Made by a program: the position numbers and the translations under genes. Below the pieces are notes generated by a model that ran no database searches, was not told the origin of the DNA, and saw only the letters and a list, made by a program, of their open reading frames with translations. Below are positions 32,030 through 43,479 of a stretch of DNA of 64,000 nt, piece after piece (positions within the stretch are counted from its first letter, which is position 1; every line of letters starts with the position of its first letter). This DNA comes from Colocasia esculenta. Its lineage: Eukaryota; Streptophyta; Magnoliopsida; Alismatales; Araceae. The DNA is taken from NCBI GenBank assembly GCA_014218235.1, contig CM024766.1:22913346-22977345 (forward strand), in the 5' to 3' direction.

Positions 32030-35000
32030 TCGAGCATCCAAATGGTATCTGGACAATGGGTGCTCAAGGCACATGTCAGGTAATTGAAAGCTATTCTCTC
32101 ATCTTCAAAAAGAAGAAGGAACTGTTACATATGGAGATAACGGAAAAGGAACAGTGATAGGCAGTGGTTCTGTGATCAACAAAGGAAAGACAGTTATTGA
32201 AGATGTATTGTGTGTCAAAGGACTAAAACATAATCTTATTAGCATCAGCCAGCTTTGTGACAGAGGTCATCAGATCCAGTTTAAAGAGTTAAAATGCAAC
32301 ATATTAAAGGATGGAGTAGTAATTTTCGAGGCAAATAGAGAAAAGAACTATATGTGCTCTATCTTGAAGAACTCAAGGATCAAAATGTCTGTTTAGCAGC
32401 AAATAAAGATCAATCAACTGAATTGTGGCACAGAAGATTAGGACATTGCAGCATAGATGGTATGAGAAAGTTGTTAAAGAAAAATCTTGTGGAAGGTCTG
32501 CCAAAAGTCAGCACTAAGATGAAAGGTGTTTGTAGACCTTGTGTCAAAGGAAAGCATTCTAAGAGCTCCTTCAAGTCGAAGACTGTGGTAAGTACCTCAA
32601 AGCCTTGGAACTCCTTCATATGGATTTGTTTGGGCCAATGAGGACCACCAGTCTTGGAGGAAAGAACTTTGGTTTTGTTATTGTCGATGACTACTCCAGA
32701 TTTACATGGGTGTCATTCCTAGAACATAAAGATGATACATTTGAAAGCTTTATCAGTTTTAGCAAGAAGGTTCAGAAAGACAAGAATTCAGTATTATTAG
32801 TAATCGATCAGATATGGAGGTGAATTTCAGAATGAGAAATTTGCAAAGTTCTGTGAAAATGAAGGAATTGAACATAATTCTCAGCACCAAGGACACCACA
32901 GCAGAATGGAGTTGCTGAAGAGAAAGAATAAACCTTATTGGATATGGCTAGGACAATGTTGTCAGAATATAACCTACCAAGGTATTTTTGGGCTGAAGCA
33001 GTAAACACACAAGCTACATCATTAATAGAGTAATGATCAGACCAATATTGAAGAAAACTGCATATGAGTTGTTCAAAGGGAAGAAACCAAAGATCAGTCA
33101 CTTCAGAACTTTTGGATGTCCATGCTTCATCCACAACAAGGCAAAAGAGACATTGGTAAGTTGGATGCCAAATCAGATGAAGGCATCTTCATGGGGTATG
33201 CTTCTAAACCCAAAGGTTATAGAATATTTAACAAACGTACCTTATTGATTGAACAGTCTGTGCATATTATTTTTGATGAGACTAACCCTTCCTTGAGAAA
33301 GGAAGAAGAAAGTGAAATGATGATGCAGACGAACTGTCCAAGAAACTAAAGGATACCTCAATTGAAGACAGGGATGATCCACCTCTGGAAGACTTGCAAC
33401 AACAAGATATTACACATGAAAATCTTCCAAAGAGTGGAGATACAAGAAAGATCACCCACCTGAGAACATTATTGGTGATCCATCTGTAGGGGTAAGAACA
33501 AGAGGTAATGTAATACCTTGTGATTATCTAGCATTTGTCTCTCAAATAGAGCCTAAGACAGTCAATGAAGCTCTCACTGATGAATCCTGGATTATAGCCA
33601 TGCAAGATGAACTTAACCAGTTCAAGAGAACCAAGTATGGTCACTTGTTCCCAGACCATCAGACCATCCAGTTATTGGCACCAGTGGGTGTTCAGAAACA
33701 AATTGGATGAGGCTGGTGTGATTTTAAGAAACAAGGCCAGACTGGTAGCTCAAGGCTATTCCCAGAGGAAGGCATTGATTTCGATGAAACCTATGCTCCT
33801 GTAGCTAGACTTGATGCTATTAGGATTTACTTGCATATGCATCTGCTCTAGATTTAAAATTATTTCAAATGGATGTTAAATCCGCATTTTTAAATGGTTT
33901 TATTAAGGAGGAAGTGTATGTTGAACAACCTCCAGGTTTTGATGATACAAACTTTCCAAATCATGTTTTTAAACTTCATAAGACATTATATAGTTTAAAG
34001 CAAGCACCAAGAGCCTGGTATGAAAGGCTTAGCTCTTTTTTATTAACCATGGTTTCACCAGAGGACAGGTAGATAGCACTCTATTTGTAAAATCGAAAGT
34101 TAAAAACATATTACTTGTACAGATTTATGTAGATGACATTATTTTTGGATCCACTGATGAATCCCTTTGCAAGTATTTTGAAAAGTTGATGCAGGGAGAG
34201 TTTGAGATGAGCATGACGGGGAGCTCAATTATTCCTTGGACTACAAATCAAGCAGCAGGAAAAGATGGGACCCCATCTGTCAAGCAAAATACACCAAGGA
34301 GCTTCTGAAGAAATTCGGATTCGAGAATGCCAAGCCACTGTCAACACCTATGAGCACATCAACAAGGATGGACAGTGACAAGAATGTAAGAAAGTAGATC
34401 AAAAGAACTACAGAGGTATGATAGGTTCATTACTTTATCTAACTGCTAGCAGACCTGATATTTTATTTAGTGTATGTATGTGTGCTAGATATCATGCAGA
34501 TCCTAGAGAATCTCATTTAATCAATGTCAAAAGAATTTTTAGATATTTAGCTAGAACTCATGATTTAGGTCTGTGGTATCCAAAGTCATGTGAAATTAAT
34601 TAATAGGATATTCTGATGCTGACTATGCTGGATGCAAATTAGATAGAAAAAGCACCAGTGGTTGTTGTCAATTCCTGCAGGGTGCTGATATCCTGGTCCT
34701 CCAAGAAGCAGAATTCAGTCGCACTCTCAACAGCTGAAGCTGAGTACGTGGCTGCTGGAAGTTGCTGTACACAACTCCTATGGATAAAGCAACAACTTGA
34801 GGACTATGAGTGCACATCAAGTCTATCCCCTATTATGTGACAACAAGTGCTATAATCTCACCAAAAATCCAGTACAACATTCAAGGACCAAGCACATTGA
34901 GGTTAGATATCACTTCATTCGAGATCATGTAGCTAATGGTAATTTAGACATATCATTTATTGATACAAATGGTCAGTTAGCAGATATCTTCACAAAAGCC

Positions 35001-35057
35001 TTACCCGAAGAGAAGTTCACATCTCTTAGAAGGGAATTGGGCATGTGTAATTTGTGA
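32030..35057 (+). pseudogene. Element D pol: protease, integrase, RT, RNase H
   Basis: Protease WYLDNGCSRHMSG at about 32043 (DNG replaces DSG). GAG-pre-integrase LWHRRLGHCSIDGMRKLL near 32424. Integrase core pieces at 32605-32823 (MDLFGPMRTTS, VIVDDYSRFTWVSF) and 32900-33350, with several frameshifts. RT: WVFRNKLDEAGV near 33690, MDVKSAFLNGFIKEEVYVEQ at 33869, and the YVDDIIFG catalytic box at 34127-34150. RNase H: STAEAEYVAA near 34727 and KHIEVRYHFIRDHV near 34890. Stop at 35055-35057. About ten frame changes, so inactive. Domain order protease-integrase-RT-RNase H is diagnostic of Ty1/copia. Confidence 0.9.
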
Positions 35058-35357
35058 AGAGATTTCTGTTCAAAACTGATAAATAAATTTTCAAAATTTA
35101 AGTAAACTTTCTCCCCAATGGCTCTAAGCAAAGGAAGTTAAATTATCTCTCTCTTGGGCTCTTCTTCTAAAGTATTTGAGTTGGTCAAACTTGTTTGTCA
35201 TTTTCTGCCACCTTTTGGCGCTTCATTTTTCAGTAAAGCCTTATTTAACCCCAAAATCGATGTGAAAACGATTCATCTCCTACTTACACCTTTTTCCCTT
35301 TTCGTCTGGTTGCCTGAGCCGATGCCCTAACGACTCCGACATCGACTTTCTGCTAAT

Positions 35358-38300
35358 TTGAAGCTCCTCTCTTCTTCCCGCAAAGAATTTCATGAGGGCT
35401 TTTCTATCCTCTTTCTACATCACACCCCCCAAAATCTTCCTCACCCAAAGTCCATGGCATCGTCCATTATATCCGGCATCATTGGGGCTACGGAGTTGCA
35501 TTCCTCACAGCAGAGCAGCAAAGTAGGTTCACGTCCGTCAAGGCAAAGGTCTGTCATAACAAGGCAGTGGATTTGGCAAACTTGGAGAAGAATGGCAATG
35601 GGCAGTTTGGTTGAAGCTCTACAAAGGCTGAAATGGACAAAGATCGCAACCCTATCTAAAGTAAGTTATCTGGATTTGGTTAAAGCTTTTTATGTGTGCT
35701 TGAAAACGGAGGCAGATGGGACCCTGACATCCCTGGTTAAGGTACCCAGCCCAGATTAGAATCTTTAGAGACCTTTTGGCATCTCTGTTTGACGTTTCTA
35801 CCACCGGTCTCAGTGGCGTCCACTCAGAGGACTAATATCAAGGGTTTAGGGATTGTTGGTCCGGAGTTTAAGCTGAAGGATGGAAGCTGAATATTAATTA
35901 ACCAGCTTAATGCTTTCAATAGATTGCTGCACTTTTTATTTGTCAGATTATTGTGCCTAGAAGTGCATTGTTTTCAACCTGTGCCAGGGTAGACTTAGAC
36001 CTGATGTACTGGGCTACCTAGAATCAGGAATTAATATGGCTGAATTGATAATGAAAGGATGAAGTTTGCCAGCTCTCAATTGTGGGACACCAAGAGCAAG
36101 TTGAATATCTCATTACCCTATGCCCATCTTCTGACAAGAATTTTCCAGCATTTTGGGATTAGCACAGTTGGTGATGTGTCTGAGAAAATGGGCCAAGCCA
36201 TTAGGTCTAGAATTTGAAGAAGAGTGGTTTTTCACTAGTTAATGGTATCTGGTCAAGGTTGGCACATGTTGAGGGTGAGCCATCGTTGGTGAAGCCCAAG
36301 AGGATCTAGAACTAGCACCAGCAGTAGTAGAGTCACCTGAAGCATCAGCAACAGTAATAGAAGAAGCACCAACAACAACTGTATCAGAAGCAGTAGTTGA
36401 TCCAGAAGATCCAGCACAGTACCATCAGCAACAGGGAGAAACAAGCAGAAGAATCGAGGACATTCCTTCTGAGTACATTGAGCCCTTTGGGAAATTTTAG
36501 AGGATCCTCCTCCTTCTTCCCAAGTAGGCTCTCTACTTAGGGAGGTATTGGACTCCATTTCTCAAGGGGAGCCAGTTGCAAGTGATCCACATGAAGGGTC
36601 ATGGAAAAAGCTCCAGCCAGCAGGAGCAAGTTTAGCTCAAGTCGATTCTGTTTTGGTAGATGCTCCCATTCAGGGGAGCAAGGAAGAATTGTGGAATGGC
36701 TCCCATTCAGGGGGAGCAAGGTATTGAGCAAGAGGCAACAGTATCTCAGGGAGCAAACTTCAGATGCCCCTGCAAATGAATGACCCAATACTGTTCATTC
36801 TGAAGATCCTGATCAAGTTGAAAAGAGAAGCAAGAAAATTACTCACAGAAGGCAGATGAAAATTCCAAGAAATTGAACTTGAAGCCTATCTTGAAGAGGT
36901 TGGATGATCAAGGTGAGATCTTGAGTTCAGTTCAGTCAGGTGTGAGTTCTGTTATTATTCGCCAGGACTCCATTTCTAATGATATATCTAATATAAGAAA
37001 TTAATGAAATGGTTCAATAGGAGTTGAGCAGCATGCAATCATCACTCTCTGAGATTTTGAAGGCATTGGATCCAAATCTCCTCCTCAACCCTCTGCCACT
37101 CAGAGCAGTTTAGGAGCTATTCCCAGGCCATCAGGGCCAGCAGTAGCAACAGAGAGCAGTGCTCAAGTACCATCTCAAGGAAGGCAGCAAGCAAAAGGCA
37201 GTGCCATCTGGGCAGAATGTGGAAAAACCTTCAGGGTCAGTGATCTCTATGGAAGTACTGCTTGGTGCAGAAGAGGCCACCGTTGCCCCTGAAGCCACTG
37301 AGTCTTCAACCCTTGCAACACCAACCCCCTCTACACCACCATCCTCATCCACAACACCTCCAGCTCCACCTACCTTCAAACAACCCATGCCCCACACAAT
37401 TTTCTCACCACCACCTTTTCCATCTCAATCTTCCTCTCTCCTTCTTCTTCCCAAGTCATTCCTCCTCCTCCTGTTATTGAGAATCCTCCAGTCTCCTCAT
37501 CAGCTAGAGCCTCCTCTTCATCTAGTAATTATGCTTCAAGATCTTCTTCCACTTTCAATTCAAATCTCTTCTTTTCCTCTTCTACTCCACCTTCTTCCAT
37601 AACCTTCATCCTGAGACCCCCAGCTTGGCAGCACGTTTCTCACTCACTTGTGGATGAGTTTGAACGATCTACACTCACCTCAATTCTGGCAGTTGTCAAT
37701 CATGTCCACATGACTGATTCTCCCAGTCCTACTCAGAAAAAGAGGAAACTCTCCACCTCTATCTCTCTACCCTCTACACCCAAATTTTCTCCTCTTTGGT
37801 TCCCCTTACTGCTGAAATCGAAGGAGACCAATCTATCGAGAATATCTACAGAAATGCATTCTCTCTAAAATTTTTGGCATTCCCCATCTTAACCTCACTG
37901 AACATCTTCACTTGTTTCTTCCCTATTGCCACATGTCAAAAGCAAACCAATCCAAATCTTCCAGTCAGCTGAGTGCAAGACTGAGGCCAGTGGGCAAAAG
38001 GGCACAAGTCTCTATACAGTAAATACCTCAAAGCCAAAGCAGACAGCATTTCTCTCTCGTCGAGATCACCCACTCTCTCTCTCTGAGTGGTTTGTCTTTC
38101 ATCATCAAACTGTCTGGGGCCAGTTCATTCTTAAGGAATCAGAATAGCAAGGCATTTTCAGCTCTATAATGATTACTGCTATCTGAACAAGCTCCCTGAG
38201 ATTTAGTTTAGTCAATTCCATGGTACTCTTGCTCTCCTTCGGACTGAGCATCCAGTCAATTGCTCTTTCCAAGTAGATTTCACCAGCCTCCAAATGCCTG

Positions 38301-39001
38301 GTACAGTTTCCTTCCTAAATTACACTCATTAGTGTTTGACTCCTCCGCTGCTCTCATGCTTTTGAGAGATTTGCTCGAGTAATGGACGTCTGTCAGCTAA
38401 GCAGGGTCGCCTCCCCTCATTTCAGATATTCATCTTCAGAGAATATCACTTGGGCCACCTCTCCTCTGAAGTTCTAGCTCCGCTAATTTCCGAATGTGAA
38501 GGCTTTCTCCACAGACTGGGAAAAGCACTATAGTCAATCTGCTCTCTAGCTGGAATCAGTCAATAGTTCTTTGTTCACGGCCGGGAAGCCGCGCTTATCT
38601 ACTGAAGCCTCTTGGATCTAAACTCTATCAATCCAGTTCAGGAGCTGTATGTTCAGTGGGCTTCCAGATACTCAGCTTACTTTTCTTTGAAGAAGGACCT
38701 ACTTGATCACCAGCATTTCTATCCCATCACTCTTGATAGATTCCTTCAGCGTGCTAGTTTTGGACAGAGTACTTTCTTCAGATTCACTATGGACAAGGAT
38801 CAGTATGCACTATTCCTGGAGGACCAGCGACAGCTGTACATTCAGCGCATGCTCCCGTCCATGGGTGACTCTTTCACTATAGCACCTTGTGTTTTCACTC
38901 AACTTTTTGAAGACCAAGAGATTAAGCCATGGGAAATTATTTCTCAGCATGCCTCTCTTCTTTCTCCTCTCTTCTACCTCCCTGTACCTTCTCGACCTTA
39001 A
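35358..39001 (+). pseudogene. Extra coding region downstream of pol in element D
   Basis: About 3.6 kb between pol and the polypurine tract with broken coding character. A first segment from about 35455 to 36230 includes KIATLSKVSYLDLVKAFYVC and, in another frame, LPYAHLLTRIFQHFGIST; this resembles a domain of unknown function seen in plant transposon-associated proteins. Then a Ser/Glu and Pro-rich linker (36250-37650), and a C-terminal segment 38612-39001 ending LFYLPVPSRP. SIRE/Maximus elements often carry an env-like or extra ORF here. No signal peptide or membrane segment is visible, so I do not call it env. Many stops and shifts. Confidence 0.6.
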
Positions 39002-39176
39002 TACAATATCCTTGAATGTGTATCTCTTCTTTTCTTCTTTGTCTTAGTTTATCTTTTTGCTCAATGACAAAAGGGGAGAAACATACTAAGCATGTCTGAA
39101 ATACATTTTTGACTGAAATACATTCTGCAAATTTTCAGATTCTTTATTTATGCTTCCTAATAAGTTTTGTCATCAC

Positions 39177-39190
39177 CAAAAAGGGGGAGA
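39177..39190 (+). promoter_or_regulatory. Polypurine tract of element D
   Basis: AAAAAGGGGGAGA, then T, directly before the 3' LTR start TGATGATCAG at 39192. A classic SIRE-type plus-strand primer. Confidence 0.8.
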
Positions 39191-39191
39191 T

Positions 39192-41263
39192 TGATGATCA
39201 GTTCTGTCTCCATAAATTTTAATTAATTACATATTTATTTTGGTGATTAACAAAACCCTATCAAATTCTCTAACATATATTCCAAAAGTCTTAAGTACAG
39301 GAAATATACCAAGTTCAATCAAGCCAATATGGGTAAGTATCATATTTCTGAGAGTTAATTATTTCAAGATTATATTTATCTAAGTCCACATTGACTTCTG
39401 TTGAAAGTCACAAACGATTTCCTTCATGTATATCGTTTTTAATAGAGCTATAACGATTTGATCATCGCAACGATTCCTTAAGTCATCGTAACGATTCGCT
39501 CATTGCAACGATTCCTTAAGTCATCGTAACGATTCGCTCATCGCAACGATTCCTTAAGTCATCGTAACGATTTGCTCATCGCAAAGATTCCTTTAGTCAT
39601 CGTAACGATTTGCTCATCGCAACGATTCCTTTAGTCATCGTAACTATTTGCTTATCGCAATGATTCCTTTAGTCATCATAATGACTTGTTTCGTGTAATG
39701 ATTTCTTTAGAGCTCAGAACGATTTGCTTCGCGCAACGATTTCTTTAGCACGCATAATGATTTGCTTTGCGCAACGATTTCTTTAGAGCTCATAATGATT
39801 TGCTTCGCGTAATGATTTATTTAGCGCTCATAACGATTTGCTTTGCGCAACGATTTCTTTAAAGCTCATAACGACTTGCTTCGTGTAACGATTCTTTTAA
39901 TGAATACAACGACTTGCTTTCCATAACGATTTGTTCAGTATTCATAACAATTCCTTTAATGAATACAACGACTTGCTTTCTATAACGATTTGTCCAGTAT
40001 TCATAACGATTCCTTTAATGAATACAATGATTTGCCTTCTACAGTGACTTGTTAAGTGATCATAACGATTTCTTCAGTAAATACTTGATCATAATGATTT
40101 CATAAGTCATATAGGCAACGACTTTGGTGTTTATATCAACTTGATATTTATCTTATTTCTAAAAGTGTTGAATAGTCAAAGTCTTCTCATATCTGTCTGA
40201 CTGCTGTGCATTTAATGAAGACAGAACGCATCTCTGCATGCATGCAGACGATAACGTCCATTATCATGCTTACTCTATATGCATCTGTTAGATATGGCAA
40301 AATGGCATTACTATTTTGGTGAATATTCACATCAACGTCTTCTGACACCAAGAGACAGTCTAGCTGTCTACTGTTCTAGCATTTAATGTATGCAGGGCCC
40401 TAAGATATTCTGTCATACAACGTTGGACCATATAGACGCCAGAAGACCCTATCTCTTTGCATGCTCAAATGGATAAAGATTGCTGACCAGAAGCTTCCAA
40501 GTGTCAAGCAGTCTAACGTCTACCAAACTAAGACAAAAGTTACTCCAACGACTACATTTCAAATTGGAGATATAAATTCAAGATAGCAGCTCCAGAAGAA
40601 AAAAAGACAGAAGAGAGAGACCTACGATTGAGAAAACAAGCTTTCCAGATCTTCTGAAAGAATCCAAGAGCCAAGAATTCAATTCTAGTGTGTCTTTAGC
40701 TCTTTGCTCTCTGTGCTGTAATAGAGATCCTAAGAGAGCCAGTGTAGTTCTAAGAGAGCCTTGTTTACATTACTTGCTCTCAGTACTAGTAGCTTCAGAT
40801 CTTGTCTTGCTAAAGCTTGATCTAGGGGCTTGAATTCCTGTTTATTCTTCTTGTGTTGTTGTTCCCTCTGTTGTGAAGGAAGACTTGGTGGGGAGCCAGG
40901 TGTTGTGTTCCCTTCTATTGTGAAGGAAGACCTGGTGAGGGATCCAGGTTGTTGTAGTTCCCTTCTTGTGAAGGAAGACCAGCTGAGCTGGGTATTGTAT
41001 TGTCCGTGGGACTGTACCCTAGTTAGTTGAATCCTCAGTTGTTGCTCAGAGATTGGACGTAGACTCCTAAGGAGAGGAGGTCTGAACCAGGATAATTCCT
41101 TGTGTTGTGTGATTGCTTATTGTGTGTTGTTTTGTATACTAACCTTCTCTAACCTTCATCGAAGAACATCTTTGTATGAATGTTTTAAGTACAGGTACTA
41201 ATCAAATAAATTTTTAAAAGACCCATTCACCCCCCCCCCTCTTGGCTCGTCAACTGGGCAACA
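39192..41263 (+). repeat. 3' LTR of element D (2072 bp)
   Basis: Opens TGATGATCAG, closes GGGCAACA. The unique parts match the 5' LTR closely (for example around 40165-40215 and 29115-29165). The array part (39450-40090) is shorter and built on a different unit. Confidence 0.9.
39450..40090 (+). repeat. AACGATT array in D 3' LTR, 38-bp unit
   Basis: About six copies of a 38-bp unit (GCTCATCGCAACGATTCC, then TTAAGTCATCGTAACGATT) at 39450-39680, followed by CTTCGCGCAACGATTTC / GCTCATAACGATTTG units and a GAATACAACGACTTGC block. The 59-bp three-part unit of the 5' LTR is absent. Confidence 0.85.
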
Positions 41264-43450
41264 GTAATATATTTTTAACTTTAGATTTAATAAACAATAT
41301 GCTATGTACCTGTCCTCTGATAAAACCATGGTTAACAAGAATGCATTAAGCCTTTCATAGCATGCTCCAGGTGCTTGCTTTAAACCATATAATATTTTAT
41401 GTAATTAAAACATAATTTGGAAATCCACATCATCAAAACCAAGAGGTTGTTCTATATAGACTTCCTCCTTTATATATCCATTTAAAAATACTGATTTTAC
41501 ATCCATTTGAAATAGTTTTAAATCCAATGCAGATGTATAAGCAAGTAAAATTTGGATAGCCACTAGTCTAGCTACTGGTGCATAGGTTTTCATCGAAATC
41601 TATGCCTTCCTCTTGGGAAATGGCATTGAGCAACCAGTCTGGTCTTGTTTCTAGTGATAACACCAGCTTCATCCAAATTTTTCTTGAAACACCCATTTGG
41701 TGCCAATCGCAGGATGATCTGATGTTCTCGGAACAAGGGACCAAACTTGGTTTCTCTTGAACTGATCAAGTTCATCTTGCATGGCTAAAATCCAAGATTC
41801 ATCAGACAGTGCCTCATTGACTGTCTTCGGCTCAATTGAGACACAAAAGCTAAATAATCGCAAGGAATAACATTACATCTTGTTCTTACCCCAACTGATG
41901 GATCTCCAATGATGTTGTCTTTTAGATGATCCTTCCTGTATCTCCATTCCTTTGGAAGATCATTATGAGTTATTTCTTTCTGATGTAGTTCTTCCTGGGG
42001 TGGATCTTCCTGATCTTTAATGGTTGCTTCCTTCAGTTTCTTGGAGAGAGTTTCTGCATTTTCATCATCACTATCTACTTCCTTTCTTAAGAAAGGGTTA
42101 GACTCATCAAAAATAACATGAACAGTTTGTTCAATTAATAAACTTTGTTTATTGAAAATTCTATAGCCTTTCGGTTTAAAAACATACCCCATAAAGATTC
42201 CTTCATCAGATTTGGAATCCAACTTACCTATGTCTCTCTTACCATTGTTGTGAATGAAGCATGGACATCCAAACATTCTGAAGTGGCTAATTTTGGGCTT
42301 CCTTTGCTTATATAGCTCATACGCAGTCTTCTTCAGAATTGGCATGATCATCACTCTATTTATGATATAACAAGCTGTGTTGATAGCTTCTGCCCAGAAG
42401 TATCTTGGAAGATTGTATTCTGATAGCATAGGTCTGACCATATCCAATAAGGTTCTATTTTCCCTCTCAGCTACTCCATTCTGCTGAGGTGTCCTTGGTG
42501 CTGAGAAGTTGTGTTCTATACCTTGATCATCACAAAATTTTACAAATTTTTCATTTTGGAATTCTCCTCCATGATCTGAGCGAATGCTTATTATACTGAA
42601 CTTCTTGTCCTTCTGAACTAACTTACTGAACTTCACAAAGCTTTCGAATGTGTCATCTTTGTGTTTCAAGAATGATACCCATGTAAATCTTGAGTAATCA
42701 TCAATTATGACAAAACCAAAGTTCTTTCCTCCTAGGCTTGTAGTTCTCATAGGTCCAAAAAAATCCATATGAAGCAATTCCAGTGGTTTGGAGGTAGTTA
42801 CCACTGTCTTTGATTTGAAGGAGGATTTTGCATGCTTCCCTTTTGCACATGGTTCACAAACACCATCTATTCTTGAATTTATCTTGGGCAGACCTTCCAC
42901 TAGATTGCGTTTGATAAGCTTTCTAATTTCATCCAAGCTGCAGTGACCTAATCTTCTGTGCCATAGTTCAGCATTTTGATCTTTATTTGCTGCTAGACAA
43001 ACATCTTGATCTTTTAATTCTTCTAGGTACAGTACATATAAGTTCTTTCCTCTGCTAGCTTCGAAGACAGTTGCACCATCCTTCATAATTAGACATTTAG
43101 ACTCCTGAAACTTGATTTGGTGACCCTTGTCACACAGCTGGCTGATACTTGTGAGATTGTGCTTGAGTCCTTTGACGCATAAAACATCTTCTATGAGGGT
43201 TCTGTCTTGACTTCCAATAGATCCACAACCGATCACTGAACCTTTTCCATTATAGCCATAGGTTACCGTTCCTTCTTCATCTTTGATATACGAAAACAAT
43301 CTTCTGTTTCCAGTCATGTGCCTTGAACATCCGCTATCAAGGTACCACTTTGATGCTCTAAGAGTTCCCTGCAATAAATCACTAAGATTTAGGTACCCAA
43401 GTTCTTTTGGGTCATTGCTGGTTAGTTTCCTCACTTTTTCTTTTAGGAAC
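41264..43450 (-). pseudogene. Element E pol: intact protease-integrase segment, truncated RT
   Basis: The - strand frame 43434-41785 is open for 549 residues: protease with WYLDSGCSRHMTG (catalytic DSG kept), GAG-pre-integrase (LWHRRLGHCSLDEIRKLI), an integrase zinc-finger region, and the core with MDFFGPMRTTSLGG, VIIDDYSRFTWVSF, IRSDHGGEFQN and TPQQNGVAERENRT, giving the D, D and E residues. A frameshift near 41860 leads into RT, read in pieces (41863-41669, 41775-41590, 41593-41405: MDVKSVFLNGYIKEEVYIEQ). The element is cut at 41264 before the RT catalytic aspartates. Confidence 0.9.
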
Positions 43451-43479
43451 CCACTTTAAGTGTTTAATTATACAAGTTA

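Larger units (their letters stand above)
27586..41263 (+). mobile_element. Ty1/copia element D (SIRE/Maximus-like, 13.7 kb), probably recombinant
   Basis: Order: 5' LTR (27586-30172), primer site, gag, pol, a 4-kb extra coding region, polypurine tract, and 3' LTR (39192-41263). Long LTRs, coiled-coil Gag, the initiator-Met primer site and an extra region after pol fit the SIRE/Maximus lineage. No target duplication: CAGAA precedes and GTAAT follows. The left flank is Tekay RT and the right flank is element E RT. All coding regions are broken. Confidence 0.85.

Noticed and set aside
35058..35357. Start of an env gene right after pol in element D
   Set aside because: No signal peptide, membrane helix or furin-like site visible; the downstream coding remnant looks like a different domain.
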